From positions 62,001 through 126,000 of the forward strand of contig JAEKDP010000004.1 of assembly GCA_016521575.1 (NCBI GenBank): DNA of 64,000 bases, read 5' to 3'. The notes under the pieces are model-generated. The model was given only the letters and a program-made list of their open reading frames with translations, was not told where the DNA came from and did no database searches. Made by a program: the position numbers and the translations under genes. Origin of the DNA: Rhodobacteraceae bacterium F11138. GTDB lineage: Bacteria; Pseudomonadota; Alphaproteobacteria; Rhodobacterales; Rhodobacteraceae. This document shows, piece after piece, positions 50,756 to 58,408 of the stretch (its first letter is position 1; the number at the start of each line of letters is the position of its first letter).

Positions 50756-51766
50756 TCAGACCGAGGGAATAGAACGGTTGTTCTCGACCCGAAACAGATT
50801 GATCTTCTGGCGGTCTTGCTGCGGAGTCAGGCCAAAGGCTTCGCGGTAATGCGCCACCATCGGCGTGGTGGTCGCATATCCGACAGCCAAGGCGACCTGA
50901 GTCATGGTGTCCCGCGAATACTGCACCAGCTGGCGCGCGGCGTTCATGCGCAACGATCGATAATATTGCGATGGGCTGCGCCCGGTTGCTCCCTTGAACA
51001 AACGCTCCAACTGGCGGGGCGACACGCCGACGAGTTGGGCGACATCCGCCACGTTCAAGGGATCCTCGATATGGCTGGCAAAGATCTGGACGGCCTGGGC
51101 GACCGTATCGGGCAGCATATCGGCGGTGCTTTCGCCGCGCACTGTCGGGATCTTCTGGCGAACCCCCTGCCCCCGGACCAGCGGGTGCTGGAACCAACAG
51201 GCGACCTCGGTTGTCACGTCTTCGCCCAGTTTCCGATCGATCAACTGCAGCATGAGGTCGAACACCGCCGCCGCCCCCGACGCCGTGTGGCGCTGACGAT
51301 CGATCACAATGACATCGTCCGAGGTCCTGATATCCGGAAATTCAGCCGCGAAAGCCGCTTCATAGCACCAGTGCACACTACAGACGTGATCTTGAAGCAA
51401 TCCGGCGCGCGCCAATGGGAACACGCCACCGCTGACACCGCCCAGGGTCATTCCGTGGCGCGCCAGGCGGCGCAGGTGCCCCTGGGTTGATTTGGGGGCG
51501 TCAAACGGCGCCAAGGGACTGCTGAGCAAGAACAGATAATCCAGATCCTGCACATCCTGAAGCGCCATGTCGGGATCAAAGCTGACCGCGGCGCTGGAGC
51601 GCACCCGTTCACCGGTTTCCGAAATCAATTTCCACGCAAAAGCGCAATGTCCCGCTATTTCATTCGCGGCGCGCAGCGGCTCGATGGCCGACGTCAGGCA
51701 GGCCATGGGGAAGCCCGGAAAGATCAGGAACCCCAATACGATGGAACTGTCATTTTCAGTCGTCAT
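50756..51766 (-). CDS. GlxA family (DJ-1/AraC) transcriptional regulator, GbdR-like
   Basis: A 336-residue regulator. Residues 8-190 form a DJ-1/PfpI-like domain (LGFLIFPGFPMACLTSAIEP, GGVSGGVFPLARAGLL; the usual nucleophile Cys is replaced in this loop, so the domain senses rather than catalyses). Residues about 225-320 carry two AraC helix-turn-helices: LNVADVAQLVGVSPRQLERL and DTMTQVALAVGYATTTPMVA. The same architecture is found in GbdR, the activator of glycine-betaine and dimethylglycine catabolism. It lies tail-to-tail with mgdD and head-to-head with the XRE regulator, so it probably controls the mgd or downstream genes in response to an N-methylated amine or amino acid. Confidence 0.87.
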   Translation of the reverse strand: MTTENDSSIVLGFLIFPGFPMACLTSAIEPLRAANEIAGHCAFAWKLISETGERVRSSAAVSFDPDMALQDVQDLDYLFLLSSPLAPFDAPKSTQGHLRRLARHGMTLGGVSGGVFPLARAGLLQDHVCSVHWCYEAAFAAEFPDIRTSDDVIVIDRQRHTASGAAAVFDLMLQLIDRKLGEDVTTEVACWFQHPLVRGQGVRQKIPTVRGESTADMLPDTVAQAVQIFASHIEDPLNVADVAQLVGVSPRQLERLFKGATGRSPSQYYRSLRMNAARQLVQYSRDTMTQVALAVGYATTTPMVAHYREAFGLTPQQDRQKINLFRVENNRSIPSV

Positions 51767-51881
51767 TTGTTACCCACAGGAAACAGTTTCCGAGTGATCG
51801 GTTGAATACACACGAATTTTCTCTTGGGACGGATCGGTCCACTGTAGAATCGGACCTAGCACAGGAATGGAGAGGCCGACC

Positions 51882-52538
51882 ATGAAATCCGAAAAGATCA
51901 CATCGAAAAAGGCCAAATCCGTGCTGAGCCAGGACCCGCATCGGCTTCGGGAAGGGCGCGAAAAGAACCTGGAAGTCGCCATCGGCAAGGAAGTGCGCGC
52001 GTTTCGCAAGCAACAGAACATGACGGTTGTGGCCCTGGCCGAAGCGACCGGTCTGTCGATCGGGATGCTGTCCAAGATCGAGAACGGCAATACGTCGCCG
52101 TCCCTGACCACATTGCAGGCACTGGCCAACGCGCTCAGCGTGCCCCTGACGGCCTTTCTGCGCCGGTTCGAAGAATACCGCGGCGCGATGCTGACCAAGT
52201 CCGGCGAAGGGGTCGAAACCGAACGGATAGGCACACGGGCCGGCCATCAATACAAACTTCTGGGCCACATCGGGTCCAATGCCAGCGGCGTCATCGTCGA
52301 GCCGTATCTGATCACCCTGACCGAACAATCCGATGTCTTTCCGGCGTTTCAGCATGACGGCATCGAAACCATCTACATGCTGGAAGGCGAGCTGGGGTAC
52401 CGCCACGGGGCCGAGGTCTATGACCTGGAGCCCGGAGATACCCTGTTCTTTGACGCCGACGCGCCTCACGGGCCCGAGATACTGACCAGACTCCCGGCCC
52501 GCTATCTGTCGATCATTTCCTATCCACAATACGCCTGA
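51882..52538 (+). CDS. XRE family regulator with C-terminal cupin domain
   Basis: A 218-residue regulator starting at ATG 51882 (GGAGAGG precedes it; an ATG at 51867 is too close to its ribosome site). Residues 35-90 are an XRE helix-turn-helix with MTVVALAEATGLSIGMLSKI and ENGNTSPSLTTLQALANAL; residues about 125-215 are a cupin with QHDGIETIYMLEGELGYRHG and YDLEPGDTLFFDADAPHGPE. Such regulators (PuuR-like) sense small amines or amino acids. It is divergent from the GlxA-type gene and stands between mgdABCD and the mgs-gmaS half, so it is a candidate regulator of methylamine use. Confidence 0.88.
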   Translation: MKSEKITSKKAKSVLSQDPHRLREGREKNLEVAIGKEVRAFRKQQNMTVVALAEATGLSIGMLSKIENGNTSPSLTTLQALANALSVPLTAFLRRFEEYRGAMLTKSGEGVETERIGTRAGHQYKLLGHIGSNASGVIVEPYLITLTEQSDVFPAFQHDGIETIYMLEGELGYRHGAEVYDLEPGDTLFFDADAPHGPEILTRLPARYLSIISYPQYA

Positions 52539-53055
52539 CAGGATAGAACCGTACTCTTGCAGCGGCGGTTCGGTATCCTTGCGCGGCCAGCCAAAGTGTC
52601 TCTTGCCGGCTGATTCTTTTGTTGTACTGGCCTGCCGGAAACAGGCATCGTGGACGGCGCGAAGCCAGGGCCGTAGATGTGCGACCATCTTGATATTTCA
52701 GTTATTTTTCTATCGGTACGATGTGACCGGCAAGGGCCGGTTGCCCAAGAAGATACCTGAGGATCTGACCATCGGCGGCAACAGGGATTTGTCCCTGCGC
52801 AACCTTGGCATGCTGCCTTTTCTGACCCTTGCGACGGATCTGGTCGTAGTCTTGATTTCAAACCATATTTTCCAGTTCTGAAGGGCTGTGCGACAGACAT
52901 GAACAGGTGTCCGGGCGGCGCCTGTTCCACGTTTTTTGACGCCCATTGCAGTAAAAAAAATTGACTAACGTGAAAAATATTGTCAGCCTTGCGTCACTTC
53001 CGCGCAGGTAGAGAGGCGCGACTGCACATCAGGAAATTGCTGGGAGGAGGGCAAT
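52539..53055. other. Intergenic region before the small membrane protein operon
   Basis: A 517-bp gap. Frames within it (for example 52579-52881 plus and 52710-52946 minus) show no conserved features and differ in composition from neighbours. AT-rich tracts occur near 52690 and 52950-52980. A TTGACT at 52961-52966 could be a -35, but no good -10 follows at 17 nt. The strong ribosome site GGAGGAGG lies at 53043-53050. Possibly a decayed gene; nothing recognisable remains. Confidence 0.5.
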
Positions 53056-53349
53056 TTGACCGATACGATGAGAGCCAGAATAGACAAGATGTACAAAGGC
53101 GACGCGCTGTTTGCATGTGGTTTTGTGGCAGTACTTTGGTGCACCATCATCTTTGTATTTTTCAGTGTGAAACCTCTTATGATGAACAGCGGTCTCAGTA
53201 CGGTGCTGATTTGCGCCGGGGGGCTTGTCCTGCTGTTCAACACCGCTGCCATCATCGCGATGATCAGACAGTACGCTCACGAAAAAGATTTCATTTACGG
53301 GCTGGATATTCGCCATCTCGATGAAATGCGTGCGGCCAAAGGAAAGTAA
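53056..53349 (+). CDS. Small two-helix membrane protein, first of an APC permease operon
   Basis: A 97-residue protein, probably starting at TTG 53056, five bases after the ribosome site GGAGG; the first ATG (53068) is too far from it. Two hydrophobic segments, FACGFVAVLWCTIIFVFFSV (about 20-39) and TVLICAGGLVLLFNTAAIIA (about 49-68), are joined by a short loop, with a charged C-terminal tail ending DEMRAAKGK. I do not recognise a family. It is followed within eight bases by another small membrane protein, and the four-gene set leads into an APC-type permease. An accessory subunit of a transporter is plausible. Confidence 0.7.
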   Translation: MTDTMRARIDKMYKGDALFACGFVAVLWCTIIFVFFSVKPLMMNSGLSTVLICAGGLVLLFNTAAIIAMIRQYAHEKDFIYGLDIRHLDEMRAAKGK

Positions 53350-53356
53350 TTCGAAA

Positions 53357-53734
53357 ATGAGCAACAAATATGAACCCCCAACGCAAAGCGGTCTGGGACA
53401 GGTTTTTGATTCCGTGTTCCTGTTGGCCCTCGTCTATGTCGCGCTGTTCATTCCGCTGGTGCTGGGGCTGACTGGTGCGGGCGGCACCGACAACATGCCC
53501 GAAGTCGTCAACTGGGAGACACTGGAACAGAATGCGGTGATGCAGGCCCAGTGGGAGGAACTGGGATACACGGCTGAAACCGCCGCCGAACTGATCACCC
53601 ATCGGTTCGACTATACCATCGACCCGCTCATGCTGATCCTGACCGGCGCGGTGATCCTGGGATATTTCATCTTCATGGTGAAGGCGTCCGACAAGGAATA
53701 CCGCGATGTCATTCGCGAAAAATTCGACAGCTGA
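53357..53734 (+). CDS. Small two-helix membrane protein with periplasmic loop
   Basis: A 125-residue protein from ATG 53357. Helix one is about 15-38 (VFLLALVYVALFIPLVLGL), then a loop of about 45 residues, rich in Glu/Asn/Gln (NWETLEQNAVMQAQWEELGY), and helix two about 88-107 (LMLILTGAVILGYFIFMVKA), followed by a short charged tail. No family recognised. The loop between two helices would face the periplasm if both tails are cytoplasmic, where it could contact ligand or the permease. It lies in the same operon as its neighbours and ends 22 bp before the next gene. Confidence 0.7.
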   Translation: MSNKYEPPTQSGLGQVFDSVFLLALVYVALFIPLVLGLTGAGGTDNMPEVVNWETLEQNAVMQAQWEELGYTAETAAELITHRFDYTIDPLMLILTGAVILGYFIFMVKASDKEYRDVIREKFDS

Positions 53735-53756
53735 GCATCCCGGAGAGGCAAAACCA

Positions 53757-53942
53757 ATGTGGATAATTCTCGAATACGCCGCCTGGGCCACTGCTGCAGG
53801 TATCCTGCTGTGGATGGTGATGGATGCGGCGCGTGTGAACCGTCAATTCAACGAAGACACGCTGATGTCCTCCAAGGAAGGCGTCGACGAACTGCTTGAA
53901 CACGGCGAAGTGCCGGAAGCCGCGGAAGGGGGCAAGGGATGA
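53757..53942 (+). CDS. Small single-helix membrane protein upstream of the APC permease
   Basis: A 61-residue protein: one helix (WIILEYAAWATAAGILLWMV, about 2-21) and an acidic cytoplasmic tail (EGVDELLEHGEVPEAAEGGK). Ribosome site GGAGAGG lies nine bases before ATG 53757. It overlaps the permease gene by four bases (ATGA), so the two are made in equal amounts. No family recognised. Its size and coupling resemble small subunits that stabilise larger transporters. Confidence 0.7.
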   Translation: MWIILEYAAWATAAGILLWMVMDAARVNRQFNEDTLMSSKEGVDELLEHGEVPEAAEGGKG

Positions 53943-55336
53943 CCGCCGAAGCAACAAATACGGACGCCGGACAGGAACGCGTCGGCCTGCTGCGGGTTCT
54001 TGGCCCGGTGCATGTCTGGGCCCTGGGCGTGGGTATCGTCCTGGTGGGCGAATTCATGGGCTGGAACTTTTCGGTCGGCAAGGGCGGTGCATTCGGTGCG
54101 CTGATTGCCTGTTGGGTCATCGGGTTGCTCTATACCTGCGTCGCCATGATCGATTCCGAAGTCACGTCAACCGTCGCGGCTGCCGGCGGGCAATATGCCC
54201 AGGCCAAGCACATCATGGGGCCTTTGATGGCCTTCAATGTGGGGCTCTATCTGGTGATGGCCTACACGATGCTGGAAGCGGCGGATGCGCTGATCGTGGG
54301 CGACCTTCTGGCCATTCTGGCGGCGCAGAGCGGGTATGAATCGCTGGACCCCCGCCCCTTTGTGGTGCTGATCATCGCCCTTCTGGCGTTGCTAAACTAT
54401 CGCGGCGTGTTCATGACCCTGTCGCTGAACTTCATCATTACGGCTGCGGCCTTCGCGTCGATCCTGATCCTGTTCATCGGTGTCAAGCCATGGCAGCCGG
54501 GCGCGATCCTGCAACACCAGGGCTTGCTGACCGAATTGCCCTATGGCTGGATTGGCGTCATCGCCTCGTTCCAGTTCGGCATCTGGTATTACCTGGGGAT
54601 TGAAGGCACATGTCAGGCCGCTGAAGAGGTGCGTTCGCCCAGCCGGTCGCTGCCTTTGGGGACGATGACCGGGATCATGACGCTGCTTATTGCCGCGACG
54701 CTGACCTGGTATGTCTGTTCGGGTCTGCTGCCCTGGCAGTATCTGGGTCAGGCCACGGTGCCGCTGTATGACGCCAGCCGGATGACCGGGTCTTTGTTGC
54801 TGCAGATCTTCCTGTTCGTCGGAACGATGTTTGCCGCCACGGCTTCGGCCAATGGCTGCATCAACGATGCCTCGCGGGCATGGTTCTCGATGGGCCGGGA
54901 TCGCTACATGCCGCAATGGTTCGGCGCGGTTCACCCGGTGTATCGCACGCCGTACCGGTCGATCCTGATCCTGATCCCGATCGCTGTGTCCTTTGCCTTT
55001 ACCGGACTTCTGGACCAGGTGATCACCTTCTCGATCCTGTCGGGTCTGCTGGGCTATACCTTCATGCCGATCAACATGATCCTGTTCCGCCGCAAATGGC
55101 CGCTGGGCACGATCCGGCGCGGGTATGTGCATCCGTTCCATCCCTTGCCCGCGATCGTTCTGATGGCGTTGTGCGTCACGACCTTCTTTGCCACCTATCT
55201 GGGTTTCGGCACCCAGTTGCTTGCGATGATGATCTTCTACATCGTGGCGTCGCTCTGGTTTGTCCTGCATCGCTATAAATTCGTGCGCCGTGCGGATCAG
55301 TTCACCATGAACTGGCCGAAACCGCAGGGTTATTGA
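53939..55336 (+). CDS. APC family amine/amino acid permease (ethanolamine permease-like)
   Basis: A 465-residue permease with twelve helices. The first helix has GVGIVLVGEFMGWNFSVGKG with the unwound GG-type ligand site of the APC fold; TVAAAGGQYAQAKHIMGPLM, FQFGIWYYLGIEGTCQAAEE and ASANGCINDASRAWFSMGRD follow, resembling ethanolamine and amine permeases more than amino acid ones. It sits between the methylamine regulators and mgsABC-gmaS, so methylamine or a closely related amine is the expected substrate. It shares an operon with three tiny membrane proteins upstream and a universal stress protein downstream. Confidence 0.85.
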   Translation: MTAEATNTDAGQERVGLLRVLGPVHVWALGVGIVLVGEFMGWNFSVGKGGAFGALIACWVIGLLYTCVAMIDSEVTSTVAAAGGQYAQAKHIMGPLMAFNVGLYLVMAYTMLEAADALIVGDLLAILAAQSGYESLDPRPFVVLIIALLALLNYRGVFMTLSLNFIITAAAFASILILFIGVKPWQPGAILQHQGLLTELPYGWIGVIASFQFGIWYYLGIEGTCQAAEEVRSPSRSLPLGTMTGIMTLLIAATLTWYVCSGLLPWQYLGQATVPLYDASRMTGSLLLQIFLFVGTMFAATASANGCINDASRAWFSMGRDRYMPQWFGAVHPVYRTPYRSILILIPIAVSFAFTGLLDQVITFSILSGLLGYTFMPINMILFRRKWPLGTIRRGYVHPFHPLPAIVLMALCVTTFFATYLGFGTQLLAMMIFYIVASLWFVLHRYKFVRRADQFTMNWPKPQGY

Positions 55337-55348
55337 GGAGCCACAACC

Positions 55349-55774
55349 ATGATGGAAAAGATACTTTGCGCCATTGACGGTTCAAAAGCCGCAGACCGGG
55401 CGGTGGAGTTCGCGGTGGGAATGGCCGAAAGGTTCCAGGCTGAACTGCAGTTCATCACCGTCAGCACCGTATCCCAGCAAAGCGCCGCCAAGAGCGCGTA
55501 TTGGGACAGCCGCCTGTTCGAGGCCGGAGAGCGTCAGATCACACGCGAACTGGACCAGGCACGTTCGGCGGCACAGGCACGCAAGGTCGAGGCAACCTGT
55601 GTCACGATCAGCGGACGCGACATTGCGGCCGCGATCGTGTCCTATGCCCAAACCAACGGGTTCGATCACATCGTCATGGGATCGACGGGACATTCCGCCT
55701 TTGGTCGGCTGTTGCTGGGCTCGGTGGTGGACGACGTCCTGAATCGGACGCACCCGCCGGTGACGGTCGTATGA
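55349..55774 (+). CDS. Universal stress protein (UspA family, ATP-binding type)
   Basis: A 141-residue single-domain Usp. The ATP-binding motif G-x2-G-x9-G-S is complete at residues 111-125 (GSTGHSAFGRLLLGS), with ILCAIDGSKAADRAVEFAVG at the N-terminus. ATP-type Usp domains often regulate membrane transporters, and this one is encoded 12 bp after an APC permease and overlaps the next gene by four bases. A role in controlling the permease is plausible from the arrangement but is not shown. Confidence 0.9.
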   Translation: MMEKILCAIDGSKAADRAVEFAVGMAERFQAELQFITVSTVSQQSAAKSAYWDSRLFEAGERQITRELDQARSAAQARKVEATCVTISGRDIAAAIVSYAQTNGFDHIVMGSTGHSAFGRLLLGSVVDDVLNRTHPPVTVV

Positions 55775-56442
55775 ACGAGGCGGCGCTCGCCCTGGCCGCC
55801 GGCGGTGTCGGTGCGCTGTTCTGGGTGCACGCACGAGACAGGCGGCGCGCAATTGCGCGCCGTCAGTCCGTATTCGATCAGTGCCGTGGCCTGCTTTCAG
55901 ACGCGGAAAAATGCAGCGACGGGCGCGGATATCCCGAGCTGCATGGCCGGCACCTTGGCCAGCCCGTTGAACTGGCCCTGATCAACGACACGGTACAACT
56001 GCGCAAATTGCCGATCCTTTGGCTGTCGGTCACACGCTGGACCGCCCTGCCCCATTGGCCCGGCGCGATGAGTGTGATGATCCGTCCGACGAATACGGAA
56101 TATTACTCCGCGCATTCCTCCTTGGCCGACGGGTTGGCGACCCCGCCGGGCTGGGACAATGACGCGGTGATCCGGTGTGACGACCGGGCGCGGCTGGCCC
56201 CGTATCTGGACCGCCTCACCCCGCATGTCGACGAATTCCTGTCCGACGGGCGCGGCAAGAACCTGCTGATCACTCCGCGCGGCATTCGCCTGATCTGGCG
56301 CGTCGAAGAAAGTCAGCGAGGGCACTATCTGGCCATGCGCCAACCGATGTACGAAAACGAAATACTGGAACGGGACCAGGCAGAGCGTCTCTTGCGCATC
56401 TCTCACGCCCTGGCCCGCGATCTGGGAAAGGACATCCATTGA
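55771..56442 (+). CDS. Unknown protein with an N-terminal membrane anchor
   Basis: A 223-residue protein starting at ATG 55771, which overlaps the usp stop as ATGA; the frame remains open upstream but only across the usp gene. One N-terminal hydrophobic segment (AALALAAGGVGALFWVH) is followed by a soluble, mixed alpha/beta domain with LPILWLSVTRWTALPHWPGA, RPTNTEYYSAHSSLADGLAT and LLITPRGIRLIWRVEESQRG. Not recognised. Position in the methylamine operon suggests a role linked to it. Confidence 0.7.
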   Translation: MNEAALALAAGGVGALFWVHARDRRRAIARRQSVFDQCRGLLSDAEKCSDGRGYPELHGRHLGQPVELALINDTVQLRKLPILWLSVTRWTALPHWPGAMSVMIRPTNTEYYSAHSSLADGLATPPGWDNDAVIRCDDRARLAPYLDRLTPHVDEFLSDGRGKNLLITPRGIRLIWRVEESQRGHYLAMRQPMYENEILERDQAERLLRISHALARDLGKDIH

Positions 56443-56720
56443 ACAGCCCCGAGAAACGTCCACCCCATCCCTATACGGTGCTGGCCGTGGCATCCGTTCT
56501 TACCGGCATGGGCCAGGTGATGAACGGACAGGCCGCGCGCGGTCTGATGATGGCTTTCAGCGCGCTGTCGCTTGCCTGGGTCAGCTATAATCTGACGACA
56601 CCGGAACACAGCTTTGCCGGACGCTATGCTGGCGGATTGATGATCCACGCCATCGCCTTGATGGATGCCTATCGCGGTGCGCGTTTCAGATGGGCGTCCT
56701 GGCGGCAGGCACAGGGATGA
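56439..56720 (+). CDS. Small unknown membrane protein, TTG start
   Basis: A 93-residue protein beginning at TTG 56439, where TTGA overlaps the previous stop. Two or three hydrophobic segments (VLAVASVLTGMGQVMNGQAA, GLMMAFSALSLAWVSYNL and a short one at about 63-76) surround a GQVMNGQAARG loop. The GxGQxxNGQxxRG pattern resembles the start of small TM2-like or DUF5683-type membrane proteins, but the match is too weak to name. Last gene before mgsA; 96 bp of leader follows. Confidence 0.65.
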   Translation: MNSPEKRPPHPYTVLAVASVLTGMGQVMNGQAARGLMMAFSALSLAWVSYNLTTPEHSFAGRYAGGLMIHAIALMDAYRGARFRWASWRQAQG

Positions 56721-56816
56721 ATCACCCCTAGTATGAAAATTACTTTCTTATTAGTTGAATTGACGCAAACCCGGTGCTAGCTTCGGAATCAACATCACCG
56801 TGAAAGGACACACGCC

Positions 56817-57713
56817 ATGTGCGGGATTGTGGGATTATTTCTGAAAGACAAATCGCTCGAACCGGAACTTGGTCGGTTGCTGACTGACATGCTGGTCACG
56901 ATGACCGACCGCGGCCCCGACAGCGCGGGCATTGCAATCTACGGATCGGAAGACGACGCGCAGACCAAATTGACAGTGCAGTCGGACGATGCGGATGCGG
57001 ATTTCGCAACGCTGGGCGATGATCTGGGTCGCGTCATCGATGCGCCGGTGACTCTGCGCCGCAAGGATACGCACGCCGTTCTGAGCCTGTCCGCCGACAA
57101 GGCCGGACAGGCCCGTCAGGCGCTGCGCGAATTGCGCCCGGGGGTCCGCGTGATGAGCCTGGGCGAAACCATGGAGATCTACAAGGAAGTCGGTCTGCCC
57201 AAGGACGTGGCCGCTCGCTTTGACGTGTCCGGTATGCAGGGCAGCCACGGCATCGGGCACACCCGGATGGCTACCGAATCTGCGGTGACCACGATGGGCG
57301 CTCATCCGTTTTCGACCGGTTCCGATCAGTGTCTGGTGCACAACGGATCGCTGTCAAATCACAACAGTTGGCGGCGCAAGCTGACCCGCGAGGGCGTGCA
57401 TGTGGAAACCATGAACGACACCGAGGTCGGCGCCGCCTATCTGACATGGAAAATGCAGAACGGCAGTTCCCTGGGCGAGGCGCTGGAAAGCAGTCTCGAG
57501 GATCTGGACGGGTTCTTTACCTTTGTCGTCGGCACCAAGGACGGTTTTGGCGTGGTGCGCGACCCGATTGCCTGCAAGCCTGCCGTCATGGCCGAAACCG
57601 ATCAGTACGTTGCCTTTGGCAGCGAATACCGCGCCCTGGTCAACCTGCCCGGCATCGATGCCGCCCGGGTCTGGGAGCCCGAGCCCGCAACCGTATATTT
57701 CTGGAATCACTGA
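56817..57713 (+). CDS. mgsA: N-methylglutamate synthase subunit A (class II glutamine amidotransferase)
   Basis: A 298-residue class II (Ntn) amidotransferase. The catalytic Cys2 is exposed after Met removal (CGIVGLFLKD). Other motifs: MTDRGPDSAGIAIYG, GIGHTRMATESAVTTMGAHP (glutamine-site Arg) and CLVHNGSLSNHNSWRRKL with NDTEVGAAYLTWKMQNG. It corresponds to the N-terminal domain of glutamate synthase as a separate protein. With MgsB and MgsC it converts gamma-glutamylmethylamide or methylamine with glutamate to N-methylglutamate. A promoter likely sits in the AT-rich leader before 56817. Confidence 0.92.
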   Translation: MCGIVGLFLKDKSLEPELGRLLTDMLVTMTDRGPDSAGIAIYGSEDDAQTKLTVQSDDADADFATLGDDLGRVIDAPVTLRRKDTHAVLSLSADKAGQARQALRELRPGVRVMSLGETMEIYKEVGLPKDVAARFDVSGMQGSHGIGHTRMATESAVTTMGAHPFSTGSDQCLVHNGSLSNHNSWRRKLTREGVHVETMNDTEVGAAYLTWKMQNGSSLGEALESSLEDLDGFFTFVVGTKDGFGVVRDPIACKPAVMAETDQYVAFGSEYRALVNLPGIDAARVWEPEPATVYFWNH

Positions 57714-57714
57714 C

Positions 57715-58398
57715 ATGCAGACTATTGATCTCGAAGCGCAGGGCCTGCGCGCACTGAACGCCACGCTTCAGGCCCAGAAAGACGCCAGCAACCAGACGGC
57801 ATGGGAAATTGTCAACGCGCGCGGCAGCCACGCGATCGCGGTCGGCCTGGACGCCCCGATCGAAGTGACCGTGAATGGATCGACCGGCTATTATTGCGCC
57901 GGGATGAACAAACAGGCGACTGTCCACGTCAAGGGATCCGCCGGTCCCGGTCTGGCCGAAAACATGATGTCCGGCACCGTGATCGTCGAAGGCGACGCCA
58001 GTCAATATGCCGGGGCCACCGGTCGTGGCGGGCTGCTGGTGATCAAGGGCAACGCCAGCTCGCGCTGCGGAATCTCGATGAAAGGCATCGACATCGTCGT
58101 GCACGGAAACATCGGGCACATGTCCGCCTTCATGGCGCAATCAGGCAATCTGGTGGTGTGCGGCGATGCCGGTGACGCCCTGGGTGACAGCCTGTATGAG
58201 GCCCGCCTGTTCGTACGCGGCTCTGTCAAAAGCCTGGGGGCGGATTGCGAGGAAAAGGAAATGCGCCCGGAGCATCTGGAAATCCTGACCGACCTGCTGG
58301 AACGGTCCGGAAGCGATGCCAAACCCGAAGAGTTCCGCCGCTATGGCTCGGCGCGCCAACTTTACAATTTCGACGTCGACAACGCAGCCGCATACTGA
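57715..58398 (+). CDS. mgsB: N-methylglutamate synthase subunit B (GltB C-terminal-like, GXGXG)
   Basis: A 227-residue right-handed beta-helix protein, matching the C-terminal GXGXG domain of glutamate synthase. Repeats: VNGSTGYYCAGMNKQATVHV, GPGLAENMMSGTVIVEGDAS, GGLLVIKGNASSRCGISMKG and SGNLVVCGDAGDALGDSLYE. It starts at ATG 57715, two bases after the mgsA stop; the open frame further upstream overlaps mgsA and is not used. The subunit is structural and positions the amidotransferase and FMN subunits. Confidence 0.92.
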   Translation: MQTIDLEAQGLRALNATLQAQKDASNQTAWEIVNARGSHAIAVGLDAPIEVTVNGSTGYYCAGMNKQATVHVKGSAGPGLAENMMSGTVIVEGDASQYAGATGRGGLLVIKGNASSRCGISMKGIDIVVHGNIGHMSAFMAQSGNLVVCGDAGDALGDSLYEARLFVRGSVKSLGADCEEKEMRPEHLEILTDLLERSGSDAKPEEFRRYGSARQLYNFDVDNAAAY

Positions 58399-58408
58399 GG
58401 AGATGGCC

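Noticed and set aside
52579-52881. A 100-residue frame before the small membrane protein operon, considered as a transposase remnant.
   Set aside because: No DDE or helix-turn-helix pattern and no inverted repeats; both strands look non-coding.
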